A DNA stretch of 64,000 nucleotides from an uncultured Roseburia sp. (GCA_900539115.1 UQAQ01000010.1:21000-84999), one strand, 5' to 3'; shown: positions 39,717-49,019, numbered from the stretch's first letter. The notes: a model not told the origin generated them from the letters alone. Numbers and translations: made by a program.

Positions 39717-40215
39717 TAACAGCCATGGCATACAGATCGTCACTGCTTGACCGCCAGTTATTGCAGATGCGAATGGCATCTTCTTCATCCGGAACGGATA
39801 ATTTAAGTTCAAAGATTGGAACATTTTTTTCCATCAGACTGCAGGTGGCAGTATATTCCCCGTTTGTATTTTTACTATAATCACTGATCAGAGTAACACG
39901 CTGTACGATCTCGTGATTGTTTGCTTGTAAATATTCGTCAATTTCCTGACGAATCTCTCGAGACAAGGTGTTTCCAAATAATTCCAAAGTTTCTCTGCCG
40001 GCAGGCGTAATTTCGTAGTAAGCGGTGTTGTAGGTATTGGAACAATGAATCAGATCCGCATCCAGTAACTCGGCGAATGCGTTCTGGACATTAAAATAAT
40101 TCGTGTATTCATGCCCGGTAAGATAATCCGAGATCAGTCCGAAGGTTAAAGGGGATTCGATTTCATTGAGTGTGTATAAAATGATCAGTTTGTAAATAGT
40201 AAATGCTTCATTCAT
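39682..40215 (-). CDS. DUF4364 family protein
   Basis: A 177-residue protein. The N-terminal part resembles a winged helix (AFTIYKLIILYTLNEIESPL, FAELLDADLIHC, YYEITPAGRETL) and the rest is an alpha/beta domain. This matches DUF4364, a family common in Lachnospiraceae and relatives that is annotated as a possible PadR-like or sporulation-related regulator without proven function. It overlaps the upstream radical SAM gene by 8 bp, so expression is coupled. An AAGGAG ribosome binding site lies before ATG 40215. Confidence 0.85.
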   Translation of the reverse strand: MNEAFTIYKLIILYTLNEIESPLTFGLISDYLTGHEYTNYFNVQNAFAELLDADLIHCSNTYNTAYYEITPAGRETLELFGNTLSREIRQEIDEYLQANNHEIVQRVTLISDYSKNTNGEYTATCSLMEKNVPIFELKLSVPDEEDAIRICNNWRSSSDDLYAMAVKNLLRPTEETE

Positions 40216-41152
40216 GATTCTTATACTCCTTTCCTTGCCAGATGTTCTGTTGTTTTAGCTGCTTGTGGATCTCATTAAGCACCTCGCGTTTGCGGCTGCT
40301 CCATAGTGGGGCGAGCAGCAATTCTTTTGGCCCGTCTCCGGTAAGACGGTGAATCGTCATCTCCGGTGGCAGAAGAGCAATTGACTGCAAAACGAGATCA
40401 ATATATTCTTCCTGTGTAAGCACCGTGCACTGACCGGATTCATAAAGGGCTGCGAGGTCGGTCCCTTTTAGAATATGCAGCAGTTGAATTTTTATGCCGT
40501 CACTATGACAGGCTACCACATGGCTGAGTGTATTGTAAAAATCCTGTTTTGTCTCACCGGGAAGTCCGGCGATCACATGGGTTACAACTTCGATACCAAG
40601 TCCTTTTAACTTTGTTACGGCATCCTCATATACAGAAAGCGGATACCCGCGGCGAATAAACTGCGCGGTGGTTTCGTTGCTTGTCTGAAGTCCAAGTTCT
40701 ACGATGACCGGTTTGATCCGGTTACATTCGGCGAGCAGATGCAGCACGTCCGGCGGCAGGCAGTCCGGTCTGGTGGCGATGGAAAGCATTACCACATCCG
40801 GATGGGCGAGAGCTTCTTTGTAAAGTGGCTCCAGATAGGCGACCGGTGCGTATGTGTTTGTAAAAGATTGGAAATAGGCGATAAATTTACGGCCGACCTG
40901 TTTTCTCTTTTTTATGCCCTCGATTCCCTGTGTAATCTGCGCTGTGACAGAAGAACAGCGGGGAGCAGCAAAATCACCGGAACCGTTTCCGCTGCAAAAA
41001 ATACAGCCCCGCGTATCCAAAGTACCATCGCGGTTGGGACAGGTTAAACCGCCATCCAGGGAGATTTTGTACACTTTCTCCCCAAAGCGGTGTTTCATTT
41101 CGTAATCTAAAGAATGGTAGGGCTTTTCGCCCCACATTTTCCGATTATTCAT
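40208..41152 (-). CDS. TIGR01212/YhcC-type radical SAM protein
   Basis: A 314-residue radical SAM enzyme. The cluster motif is in CPNRDGTLDTRGCIFC (about residues 38-53; Cys spacing fits this atypical family), with the early MWGEKPYHSLDYEMKHRFGE and LDGGLTCPN hallmarks of the YhcC group. Further motifs are ELGLQTSNETTAQFIRRG and HVIAGLPGETKQDF. The reaction is unproven; the family is predicted to modify tRNA or a protein. It overlaps the malic enzyme gene by 8 bp upstream and DUF4364 by 8 bp downstream, forming a tight three-gene unit. Confidence 0.9.
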   Translation of the reverse strand: MNNRKMWGEKPYHSLDYEMKHRFGEKVYKISLDGGLTCPNRDGTLDTRGCIFCSGNGSGDFAAPRCSSVTAQITQGIEGIKKRKQVGRKFIAYFQSFTNTYAPVAYLEPLYKEALAHPDVVMLSIATRPDCLPPDVLHLLAECNRIKPVIVELGLQTSNETTAQFIRRGYPLSVYEDAVTKLKGLGIEVVTHVIAGLPGETKQDFYNTLSHVVACHSDGIKIQLLHILKGTDLAALYESGQCTVLTQEEYIDLVLQSIALLPPEMTIHRLTGDGPKELLLAPLWSSRKREVLNEIHKQLKQQNIWQGKEYKNHE

Positions 41153-42299
41153 GGATATGTTCTTTTACGGCTGCGCTTACGACATCTGCGACACGTGGGT
41201 CGAAAGCTTCCGGCAGGATATTGTCTTCGTTTAACTCGTCGTCCGGTACAAGAGAAGCAAGTGCCAGGGAAGCAGCCAGTTTCATTTCTTCTGTGATCTG
41301 GGTTGCACGTCCTTCCAAAGCACCTTTAAAGATACCAGGGAAAGCGACTACGTTGTTGACCTGATTTGGAAAATCCGAACGACCGGTACCAACTACTTTT
41401 GCACCGGCTTTTTTTGCAAGGTCAGGCATGATCTCAGGGGTTGGATTTGCCATGGCAAACAGAATGGCATCTTTATTCATGGAAGCTACCATTTCTTCGC
41501 TGACAATATTTGGAGCGGATACCCCGACGAAAATGTCAGCACCGACGAATGCATCCGCGAGTGTACCGGACTTACCTTCCGTATTTGTTACCTCCATCAT
41601 CTCTTTCTGCATCCAGTTCAAATCTTTCGATTCTTTATTTAAGATACCCGATTTGTCGCAGAGAGTGAGATTTGGGAAACCGTAACGGAGAAGAAGTTTG
41701 CTGATCGCGATACCGGCAGAACCGGCACCGTTTACCACGATTTTACAACCCTCTTTTTTCTTTCCGGTAACTTTTAACGCATTGATAATGCCGGCAAGTA
41801 CGACGATGGCAGTTCCGTGCTGGTCATCATGAAATACCGGGATATCAAGAAGCTCTTTCAAACGGCTTTCAATCTCAAAGCATCGAGGAGCAGAAATATC
41901 TTCCAAATTAATGCCTCCGAACGCCGGTGCGATATTTACTACCGTTTTGATGATTTCTTCGGTATCCTGTGTGTCTAAGCAGATTGGAAACGCATTGACA
42001 TTTCCGAACTCTTTAAATAATACCGCTTTTCCTTCCATAACAGGCATAGCGGCAGCGGCGCCGATGTTTCCGAGACCGAGTACGGCACTTCCGTCAGAAA
42101 CGACAGCGACAGTGTTTGATTTGATCGTATATTGATAAGCAGCTTCCTTATCTTCGGCAATCACTTTGCATGGCTCAGCGACACCCGGAGTGTAAGCAAG
42201 TGCCAGATCTTCTCTGGATTTTACTTCGCATTTTGGGGTTGTTTCGATTTTTCCATTCCATTCTTTGTGTAAAGCGAGCGCTTTTTCACTGTTTGTCAT
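41145..42299 (-). CDS. NAD(P)-dependent malic enzyme
   Basis: A 384-residue short malic enzyme that decarboxylates malate to pyruvate. Motifs: LALAYTPGVAEPC (catalytic Tyr), SDGSAVLGLGNIGAAAAMPVM, the catalytic Lys and FGG region, IPVFHDDQHGTAIVVLA, and the nucleotide fold VVNGAGSAGIAI. The phosphotransacetylase tail of MaeB is missing, as in other Firmicutes. Cofactor preference is not clear. ATG 42299 follows GGAGGATTAC; an in-frame ATG at 42347 overlaps no site. It heads the leftward malic enzyme-radical SAM-DUF4364 unit. Confidence 0.93.
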   Translation of the reverse strand: MTNSEKALALHKEWNGKIETTPKCEVKSREDLALAYTPGVAEPCKVIAEDKEAAYQYTIKSNTVAVVSDGSAVLGLGNIGAAAAMPVMEGKAVLFKEFGNVNAFPICLDTQDTEEIIKTVVNIAPAFGGINLEDISAPRCFEIESRLKELLDIPVFHDDQHGTAIVVLAGIINALKVTGKKKEGCKIVVNGAGSAGIAISKLLLRYGFPNLTLCDKSGILNKESKDLNWMQKEMMEVTNTEGKSGTLADAFVGADIFVGVSAPNIVSEEMVASMNKDAILFAMANPTPEIMPDLAKKAGAKVVGTGRSDFPNQVNNVVAFPGIFKGALEGRATQITEEMKLAASLALASLVPDDELNEDNILPEAFDPRVADVVSAAVKEHIHE

Positions 42300-42413
42300 T
42301 GTAATCCTCCGTTCTTTGAGGGAAAATCCCTGTTCGTTTTTTTGCATACATATTTATATTATCACTTTTTTATAGGAAAAACAACAGAAATGAAATTAAA
42401 ATGATTTAAAGGG

Positions 42414-42441
42414 TTGTGTATTTTGAAAAAAATGGTACAAT
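42414..42441 (+). promoter_or_regulatory. Promoter of the UDP-sugar pyrophosphorylase-rho unit
   Basis: TTGTGT (42414-42419) and TACAAT (42436-42441) with 16-bp spacing, divergent from the malic enzyme gene. Confidence 0.55.
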
Positions 42442-42500
42442 GGATATAAGTATCTGTATTAGGGGCGGGATTCGGAATAAATCCCAAATAGAAGGAAAGA

Positions 42501-43739
42501 ATGGAGCAGACTATGACGTTAGAAGAGGCAAAGCGGAAATGTGAGCAGGCAGGACAGCAGCATCTGCTGGCATATTATGAGGAGCTCACCAAAGAAGAGC
42601 AGGAGAAACTTCTGGCACAGATTGAAAAGATGGATATCACATTGCTGGATCTGCTAAAGAAAGAGAGAAAAGAAGTGGAAAAGGGAAAACTGGAACCACT
42701 TGGTGCGGTTACATTGGATGAGATTCAGAAAGAAAAAGACCAATATCGAAAAATGGGATGCGAAGCAATTCGTGCCGGTAAAGTAGGGGCAGTACTCTTG
42801 GCAGGCGGTCAGGGAACTCGCCTGGGACTGGATAAACCAAAAGGAATGCTCAATGTAGGGATACATAAAGAATTATATTTGTTTGAGCAGCTGATCCATA
42901 ATATTATGGATGTTGTCAAAGAGACCGGAGCGTGGGTTCCGCTCTTTGTTATGACAAGCGAAAAAAACAACAAAGATACCGTAGAATTCTTCAAGGAAAA
43001 GAAATTCTTTGGATATAAAGAAGAATATGTATTTTTCTTTGTTCAGCAAATGGCACCCTCGGTCAGCTATGACGGAAAGATTTATATGGAAGCTAAAGGA
43101 CGTATCTCGGCTTCGCCAAACGGAAATGGCGGATGGTTTATTTCGATGGTGCGTGCAGGACTTCTGGACACGATAAAAGAACTTGGTGTGGAATGGCTCA
43201 ATGTATTTTCTGTGGACAATGTGCTGCAGAAGATCGCGGATCCGGTATTTGTCGGAGCCGTGCTGAAACATGGCTGTGTCTGTGGCTCCAAGGTGGTTGC
43301 GAAAGCCGATCCTTATGAAAAAGTAGGTGTGCTCTGCCTGGAAGATGGAAGGCCTTCGATCGTGGAATATTATGAAATGACAGAAGAAATGATACATTTA
43401 CGTGACAAACAGGGAAAATTGTTGTATAATTATGGTGTAATACTAAATTATCTTTTCTCTGTAGCAACACTTGAGAAGATCATGAATGAAAATCTCCCTA
43501 CCCATATTGTAGAAAAGAAAATTCCCTATATGGATGCAGAAGGAAAACAGATTAAGCCGGATAAGCCAAACGGATATAAGTTTGAGACACTGGTGCTTGA
43601 CATGATTCATATGATGGATAACTGCCTTTCTTTTGAAGTGGAGAGAGAAAAAGAATTTGCACCGATTAAAAATGCAACCGGAGTAGATTCCCTAGAAAGT
43701 GCAAGAGAATTAATGACAAAAAATGGAATTGAATTTTAG
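42501..43739 (+). CDS. UDPGP-family UDP-sugar (UDP-HexNAc type) pyrophosphorylase
   Basis: A 412-residue nucleotidyltransferase of the eukaryotic-like UDPGP family. The nucleotide loop is LLAGGQGTRLGLDKPKGM (about residues 98-115), followed by VPLFVMTSEKNN, SPNGNGGWF and NVFSVDNVLQKIADPVF. Its length and motifs fit the UDP-N-acetylglucosamine/galactosamine pyrophosphorylase subgroup, distinct from bacterial GalU. It makes UDP-sugars for cell wall or polysaccharide synthesis. ATG 42501 follows GAAGGAAAG; ATG 42513 is an alternative. The rho gene follows after 28 bp and is likely in the same operon. Confidence 0.9.
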   Translation: MEQTMTLEEAKRKCEQAGQQHLLAYYEELTKEEQEKLLAQIEKMDITLLDLLKKERKEVEKGKLEPLGAVTLDEIQKEKDQYRKMGCEAIRAGKVGAVLLAGGQGTRLGLDKPKGMLNVGIHKELYLFEQLIHNIMDVVKETGAWVPLFVMTSEKNNKDTVEFFKEKKFFGYKEEYVFFFVQQMAPSVSYDGKIYMEAKGRISASPNGNGGWFISMVRAGLLDTIKELGVEWLNVFSVDNVLQKIADPVFVGAVLKHGCVCGSKVVAKADPYEKVGVLCLEDGRPSIVEYYEMTEEMIHLRDKQGKLLYNYGVILNYLFSVATLEKIMNENLPTHIVEKKIPYMDAEGKQIKPDKPNGYKFETLVLDMIHMMDNCLSFEVEREKEFAPIKNATGVDSLESARELMTKNGIEF

Positions 43740-43767
43740 GGATAAGAAAATTAGAAAGGACGATGGA

Positions 43768-45582
43768 ATGGATTTTACAAAATTATCATTAAAAGAACTT
43801 CGCGAGATGGCGAAGGAAAAAGGACTTAGTGGAATTTCCGCATTGCGTAAAGCGGAATTGATCGAAGAATTGAAGAAAGCGGAGATTCTTTCTCAGAGTG
43901 TCGTTCGTCCGGTGAAACCGGCTGACATTCTTAATCCGGCTGAACTTCCGGGCAAGAAACAGGCGGAAAAACCTGTTGAGAAACCGGTGGAAGAGAAAAA
44001 GAGCGAGCCGGAAAGAGAAAAGAAGGTTTACACCTATGTGCCTTCGCAGAATAACAATTCAAGAAATTACAAAGGTCGTAATATGTCCTCTCACAGTAAT
44101 TACAACAATTACCAGGGAAATAATCATCAGAACAACAATTACCAGAACAATAATTATCAGGGAAATAATTACCAGAATAATAATTACCAGAATAATAATT
44201 ACCAGGGAAATAATTATCAGAATAATAATTATCAGAATAATAATTACCAGAACAACAATTATCATTCAAATGCCCAAAATAATTCACATTATTCTTCTCA
44301 GGATAATTCATCGCATGACAATGGATCTTCCGAAATGTTGCAGGAGCATCAGCCGTACCGCACGATTGAGGAAGTGATCAAGGCTGGTTTGATCACGATT
44401 GCGAAAGATCGTCAGGTATTGGATGTGCATCCGACAGAGTTGAAAGAACTTGACAGCGGTATTACGAAAAAGGGAATCCTCGAGATCATGCCGGAAGGTT
44501 ATGCTTTTATTCGTTGCGATAACTTCCTTCCGGGAGATAATGATGTCTACGTATCACCGGCGTTTTTGCGTCGTTTCGGACTTCGTACCGGAGATATTAT
44601 TGAAGGAAATCTCCGTGTGCGTACGCAGAATGAAAAATTCAGTGCCCTTTTGTATATGACAAAAGTCAATGAACGGCCGATTACGTATTTGGCACACCGT
44701 AATAAATTTGAAGACCTGACACCGATTTTTCCAAATGAAAGAATCCATTTGGAGACAAGCAATTCAGGTGTTTCGATGAGAATGCTTGATCTGATCGCAC
44801 CGATTGGTAAAGGACAGCGAGGTATGATCGTATCCCAGCCGAAAACCGGTAAGACAACACTGCTGAAGCAGGTGGCGAGTGCGATCACACAGAACTACCC
44901 GGATATGCATCTGCTGATCCTTTTGATCGATGAGCGTCCGGAAGAAGTAACCGATATAAAAGAATCTATCGAAGGAGAAAAGGTAGAAGTTATCTATTCG
45001 ACATTTGATGAACTTCCGGAAAATCACAAACGTGTTTCCGAGATGGTGATCGAGAGAGCAAAACGTCTTGTCGAAGGCGGCGACGATGTTGTGGTACTGC
45101 TTGATAGTATTACTCGTTTGGCAAGAGCGTATAACCTTACGGTTACGCCAAGTGGACGTACGCTTTCCGGTGGTTTGGATCCGGCGGCGCTCCATATGCC
45201 AAAACGATTCTTTGGTGCAGCAAGAAATATGCGTGAAGGCGGAAGTTTAACCGTGCTTGCGACGGCACTTGTAGATACCGGAAGCCGTATGGACGATGTG
45301 GTGTTCGAGGAATTTAAGGGAACCGGTAACATGGAACTCGTGCTTGACAGACATTTGTCGGAAAAACGAGTATTCCCGGCTATCGATATTCAGAAATCCA
45401 GTACACGCCGTGAAGATCTTCTTCTCGATCAGAATGAACTGGAAGCGGTATACATTATGCGAAAAGCATTGGGTGCTTCTCCGAATAACGACGGCAATCT
45501 GGAACAGATCATTAACTTGTTCCGGAGAACAAAAAATAACAAAGAATTTATTGAGACCATTAAAAAAATCAAGCTTCATTAA
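43768..45582 (+). CDS. rho: Transcription termination factor Rho with Asn-rich insert
   Basis: A 604-residue Rho. The N-terminal helical domain (FTKLSLKELREMAKEKGLSG) is followed by a charged stretch and, at about residues 105-180, a low-complexity insert built from NNNYQ and GNNYQ units, almost all Asn, Tyr and Gln. The RNA-binding cold-shock-like domain and RecA-like ATPase follow, with Walker A QPKTGKTTLL, LIDERPEEVTDI and the Q-loop/R-loop region LARAYNLTVTPSGRTLSGG. Rho is a hexameric RNA helicase that ends transcription. Clostridial Rho proteins with similar Asn-rich inserts can form prions in known cases. ATG 43768 follows GAAAGGACG. Confidence 0.95.
   Translation: MDFTKLSLKELREMAKEKGLSGISALRKAELIEELKKAEILSQSVVRPVKPADILNPAELPGKKQAEKPVEKPVEEKKSEPEREKKVYTYVPSQNNNSRNYKGRNMSSHSNYNNYQGNNHQNNNYQNNNYQGNNYQNNNYQNNNYQGNNYQNNNYQNNNYQNNNYHSNAQNNSHYSSQDNSSHDNGSSEMLQEHQPYRTIEEVIKAGLITIAKDRQVLDVHPTELKELDSGITKKGILEIMPEGYAFIRCDNFLPGDNDVYVSPAFLRRFGLRTGDIIEGNLRVRTQNEKFSALLYMTKVNERPITYLAHRNKFEDLTPIFPNERIHLETSNSGVSMRMLDLIAPIGKGQRGMIVSQPKTGKTTLLKQVASAITQNYPDMHLLILLIDERPEEVTDIKESIEGEKVEVIYSTFDELPENHKRVSEMVIERAKRLVEGGDDVVVLLDSITRLARAYNLTVTPSGRTLSGGLDPAALHMPKRFFGAARNMREGGSLTVLATALVDTGSRMDDVVFEEFKGTGNMELVLDRHLSEKRVFPAIDIQKSSTRREDLLLDQNELEAVYIMRKALGASPNNDGNLEQIINLFRRTKNNKEFIETIKKIKLH
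44083..44290 (+). repeat. DNA tandem repeat coding the Asn-rich Rho insert
   Basis: About 200 bp of AAT/AAC-rich 15-bp units (such as AATAATAATTACCAG and GGAAATAATTATCAG) repeat in frame with rho. Synonymous AAT/AAC mixing shows selection for the peptide rather than the exact DNA. Confidence 0.85.
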
Positions 45583-45589
45583 AAATTGC

Positions 45590-45618
45590 TTGCATTTTGT
45601 TTCAAAGCGTGGTACAAT
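45590..45618 (+). promoter_or_regulatory. Promoter of rpmE
   Basis: TTGCAT (45590-45595) and TACAAT (45613-45618) with 17-bp spacing, just after rho. Confidence 0.65.
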
Positions 45619-45681
45619 AAGAAAGCCGATTTTGAGAAATGACACATTTTTTAGTAAAATAGAAGTAGTGAGGTGAAAATC

Positions 45682-45882
45682 ATGAGAGAGGGAATCCATC
45701 CAGAATATTACCAGGCAAAGGTTGTTTGCAACTGTGGTAACGAATTCGTAACAGGTTCAACAAAAGAAGATATTCATGTTGAAGTATGTTCCAAATGCCA
45801 TCCATTTTATACAGGACAGCAGAAGTCCATGGCAGCTCGTGGTGCGATTGATAAGTTCAATCGTAAATATGGCTTGAAATAA
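45682..45882 (+). CDS. rpmE: 50S ribosomal protein L31, zinc-binding form
   Basis: A 66-residue ribosomal protein beginning MREGIHPEYYQAKVVCNC. Four cysteines (C-x-C in VCNCGN and C-x2-C in VCSKCHP) make it the zinc-binding C+ type, which serves as a zinc store when replaced by YtiA-like L31 under zinc limitation. ATG 45682 follows GTGAGGTGAAAATC. It lies between rho and yqhQ, the usual clostridial order, and has its own promoter. Confidence 0.97.
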   Translation: MREGIHPEYYQAKVVCNCGNEFVTGSTKEDIHVEVCSKCHPFYTGQQKSMAARGAIDKFNRKYGLK

Positions 45883-45904
45883 GCAGAGAATGAACACATA
45901 AAGG

Positions 45905-45955
45905 CTCCGCAGGTTTCTGTATCGCAAGGTACTTGAGAACTGCGGAGTTGTTCTA
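45905..45955 (+). terminator. Probable terminator after rpmE
   Basis: CTCCGCAG (45905-45912) pairs with CTGCGGAG (45940-45947), followed by TTGTTCT. The loop of 27 bases can fold further. The T-tract is short, so termination may be partial. Confidence 0.6.
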
Positions 45956-46002
45956 TATAGAGCAGAAATGAAATGTGAAGTAATGCAGATTGGAGGCAGA
46001 AT

Positions 46003-47037
46003 ATGAAATATTCGGGAATTGGTGGACAGGCTGTCATCGAAGGAGTTATGATGAAGGGAAAAAGCCGGTACGCTGTTTCTGTGCGAAAGCCGGACGGACA
46101 GATTGAAGTCAAAGTAGAAGATTACAAAAGTCTGAAAGAAAAATATGCAATTGCGAAACTCCCGATCATCCGAGGAATTTTTGCCTTTGCAGAATCCTTA
46201 AAGATGGGAATGGGAACCTTAAACTATTCGGCAAGTTTTTGGGAAGAGGAAGAAGAAAAGGAAAAAGAAAGTTCAAAAGAAAATCAGAAAACCAATGATC
46301 TGTGGATGGGACTGGCACTTGTAGCCGCCATCATTGTCGCAATTGGTCTTTTTGTATTATTGCCATTTTTTATATCGGAGAAACTTCATAAGATTGTTCC
46401 GTCGATTCAGCTTCGAGGATTGATCGAAGGTGTGATTCGTGTTGCACTTTTTGTCGGATATGTAAAAGCGATTTCTCTGCTGGAGGATATCCGCCGGGTA
46501 TTTATGTATCATGGTGCAGAGCATAAGTGCATCAACTGCATTGAAAATGGAATGGAATTAACGGTCGAAAACGCAAAAAAACAGACGATGGTACATAAGC
46601 GCTGTGGAACCAGTTTTATGCTGGTCGTAATGTTTGTGAGCATTCTGCTGTTTATGTTTATTTCCGTGCCGAATATGTGGGTTCGTATGGTGCTTCGAAT
46701 TTTATTGATTCCGGTGATTGCAGGGATTTCCTTTGAATTTATTTCGCTTGCCGGAAAGTCTGAAAATCCGGTGATCAATGTACTGAGTAAGCCGGGGCTC
46801 TGGCTGCAGGCATTGACAACGAGGGAACCGGATGACAGTATGCTGGAAGTGGCGATCTCTTCGGTGGAGGCTGTATTTGACTGGCGGGACTTCTTAGCAC
46901 ATTATGAGGATGAAGAAGAACAGCCGGAAGAAGAGGGATTTGAAGTGGTTGATGTCGAGGATGAAAACGATGAGATTCTGCAGGCACTTGACCGGTATTT
47001 TGATGAAGCAGCACCGACTGAAGAAAAAGAGCAGTGA
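46003..47037 (+). CDS. YqhQ-like DUF1385 membrane protein
   Basis: A 344-residue membrane protein of the DUF1385 family: YSGIGGQAVIEGVMMKGKSRYAV, LPIIRGIFAFAESL, YHGAEHKCINCIENG and VHKRCGTSFMLVVMFVSIL. About five helices and an acidic C-terminal tail (EDEEEQPEEEGFEVVDVEDEN). The function is unknown; the HGAEHK and CGTSF motifs suggest a metal site. It lies in the conserved rpmE-yqhQ-prmC-prfA order. ATG 46003 follows TTGGAGGCAGAAT. prmC starts 18 bp after its stop. Confidence 0.93.
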   Translation: MKYSGIGGQAVIEGVMMKGKSRYAVSVRKPDGQIEVKVEDYKSLKEKYAIAKLPIIRGIFAFAESLKMGMGTLNYSASFWEEEEEKEKESSKENQKTNDLWMGLALVAAIIVAIGLFVLLPFFISEKLHKIVPSIQLRGLIEGVIRVALFVGYVKAISLLEDIRRVFMYHGAEHKCINCIENGMELTVENAKKQTMVHKRCGTSFMLVVMFVSILLFMFISVPNMWVRMVLRILLIPVIAGISFEFISLAGKSENPVINVLSKPGLWLQALTTREPDDSMLEVAISSVEAVFDWRDFLAHYEDEEEQPEEEGFEVVDVEDENDEILQALDRYFDEAAPTEEKEQ

Positions 47038-47055
47038 TCTCGCCGGGAGGAACCT

Positions 47056-47940
47056 ATGACATTACAGGATTTGTACCGGGAAGGAATCCGGAAATTGACG
47101 GAGAATGAAGTGCCGGAGGCAGAATTAAATGCCTGGTATCTTCTGCAATCATGCCTGAGTGAGGAACCGTTTTCGTATACGAGAAGCCGCTTCTTTTTAG
47201 AGCAGATGGAGCAGGCAGAACCGGAGACAATAACATTATATATGGAAAAAGTTTCCAAAAGAGAAGAACACATTCCACTGGAATACATTCTTGGATATAC
47301 AGAGTTTATGGGATTGACTTTTTTGGTACGGGAAGGTGTGCTGATTCCAAGACAGGATACGGAAATTTTAGTTGAAATGGCGGTGGAGGTCTCAACGGGA
47401 AAAAAGGTCCTTGATCTGTGTACCGGATCCGGCTGCATTGGCTTGAGTATTGCTGTGTGGGGGAATCCGAAATCGGTCACATTGAGTGATATTTCGGAAG
47501 AGGCGATTGCGACAGCCGGACAAAATGAGAGAAATCTTGACCAAAATGGCTGGAAAGGAAGAGGCAGAAAACCGGAAATCACCTACGCACTTGGAAATTT
47601 ATGGGAACCGATCGATGGTGAATTTGACTTGATCGTTTCTAACCCACCGTATATTGAGACAGAGGAACTTTCCGGACTGATGCCGGAAGTGATCGATCAT
47701 GAGCCGCTCCTTGCTCTGGATGGCGGGAAAAGCGGACTGGTATTTTATGAAAAGATTTTAGAAAAAGCACCGTTTTATCTTGAAGAGGCGGGAATACTTA
47801 TGGTAGAGATTGGTTACAATCAAGGCGAACAAGTAAAGCAGTTATTTGAGAAAAACGGGTTTGCCGATGTTGAGATAAAAAAAGATCTGGCAGGACTTGA
47901 CCGTGTCGTACGGGGCAGACTGTCAAAGAAAGGAAAATGA
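47056..47940 (+). CDS. prmC: Release factor glutamine methyltransferase
   Basis: A 294-residue SAM-dependent methyltransferase that N5-methylates the GGQ glutamine of release factors. N-terminal helical domain, then EYILGYTEFMGLTF and LIPRQDTEILVE, SAM motif VLDLCTGSGCIGLSI, and the substrate motif NPPYI in FDLIVSNPPYIETEEL. prfA begins at its end with overlapping or adjacent ATG codons, so enzyme and substrate are translationally coupled. ATG 47056 follows GGGAGGAACCT. Confidence 0.95.
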   Translation: MTLQDLYREGIRKLTENEVPEAELNAWYLLQSCLSEEPFSYTRSRFFLEQMEQAEPETITLYMEKVSKREEHIPLEYILGYTEFMGLTFLVREGVLIPRQDTEILVEMAVEVSTGKKVLDLCTGSGCIGLSIAVWGNPKSVTLSDISEEAIATAGQNERNLDQNGWKGRGRKPEITYALGNLWEPIDGEFDLIVSNPPYIETEELSGLMPEVIDHEPLLALDGGKSGLVFYEKILEKAPFYLEEAGILMVEIGYNQGEQVKQLFEKNGFADVEIKKDLAGLDRVVRGRLSKKGK

Positions 47941-47942
47941 TT

Positions 47943-49016
47943 ATGTTTGATAAACTGGAAGATACGCTTCTGCGTTATGAAGAAGTACTGAATGAATTGA
48001 GTGAGCCGGATGTGCTCAACGATCAGAGCCGTTATCAAAAATTGATGAAAGAACAGTCCGACCTTGAGCCGGTCGTAGAAAAATACAAAGAGTACAAAAG
48101 CGCAAAAGCAGGAATTGCGGATAGTCTTGCGATTCTGGACGAAGAAACCGATGAAGAGATGAGAGAACTTGCCAAGGAAGAATTAAATGAATGTAAGGCA
48201 AGTGTGGCAGAGATTGAGCAGGAACTTCGCATCCTCTTGTTGCCAAAAGATCCGAATGATGAAAAGAACGTTATCGTCGAGATTCGTGCGGGTGCCGGTG
48301 GAGATGAGGCGGCACTGTTTGCTGCTGATCTGTACCGCATGTATTGCAAATATGCTGAACAGCAGCATTGGAAAGTAGATACGATGAACTCCAATGAAAA
48401 CGGAATCGGCGGATTTAAGGAAGTCGTATTTATGATCAATGGTTCCGGCGCATATTCCAAACTGAAATACGAGAGCGGGGTACACCGCGTACAGCGTATT
48501 CCGGCGACAGAATCCGGTGGACGTATCCACACTTCGACAGCGACCGTGGCAATTATGCCGGAAGTGGAGGAAGTCGAAGTGGAACTGGACATGAACGATT
48601 GTAAATTTGATGTATTCCGTGCTTCCGGAAATGGTGGACAGTGTGTCAATACGACGGATTCCGCAGTTCGTTTGACCCATATTCCGACTGGAATTGTCAT
48701 TTCTTGTCAGGATGAAAAATCACAGTTGAAAAATAAAGATAAGGCATTAAAAGTACTTCGTGCCAGATTATATGAACTGGAGTGTGCAAAAGCACATGAC
48801 GAAGAGGCAGAAAAGAGAAGAAGCCAGATTGGAACCGGAGACCGTTCGGAAAAGATACGTACGTATAATTATCCACAGGGACGTGTGACGGATCACCGTA
48901 TTAAATTGACACTTCATCGTTTGGATGCCATTATCAATGGAGATTTAAGTGAAGTGATTGACAGTCTGATTGCGGCAGACCAGGCAGCCAAATTGGCTTC
49001 AATGAGTGAAGAATAA
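47943..49016 (+). CDS. prfA: Peptide chain release factor 1
   Basis: A 357-residue class I release factor. The anticodon-like tripeptide PAT is in RIPATESGGRIHTS, identifying RF1 (UAA/UAG). The catalytic GGQ is in ASGNGGQCVNTTDSAVR. ATG 47943 gives the normal start MFDKLEDTLLR and is 8 bp from AGGA; ATG 47937 overlaps the prmC stop and sits too close to the ribosome binding site, though it remains possible. It lies directly behind prmC, which modifies it. Confidence 0.96.
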   Translation: MFDKLEDTLLRYEEVLNELSEPDVLNDQSRYQKLMKEQSDLEPVVEKYKEYKSAKAGIADSLAILDEETDEEMRELAKEELNECKASVAEIEQELRILLLPKDPNDEKNVIVEIRAGAGGDEAALFAADLYRMYCKYAEQQHWKVDTMNSNENGIGGFKEVVFMINGSGAYSKLKYESGVHRVQRIPATESGGRIHTSTATVAIMPEVEEVEVELDMNDCKFDVFRASGNGGQCVNTTDSAVRLTHIPTGIVISCQDEKSQLKNKDKALKVLRARLYELECAKAHDEEAEKRRSQIGTGDRSEKIRTYNYPQGRVTDHRIKLTLHRLDAIINGDLSEVIDSLIAADQAAKLASMSEE

Positions 49017-49019
49017 AAT

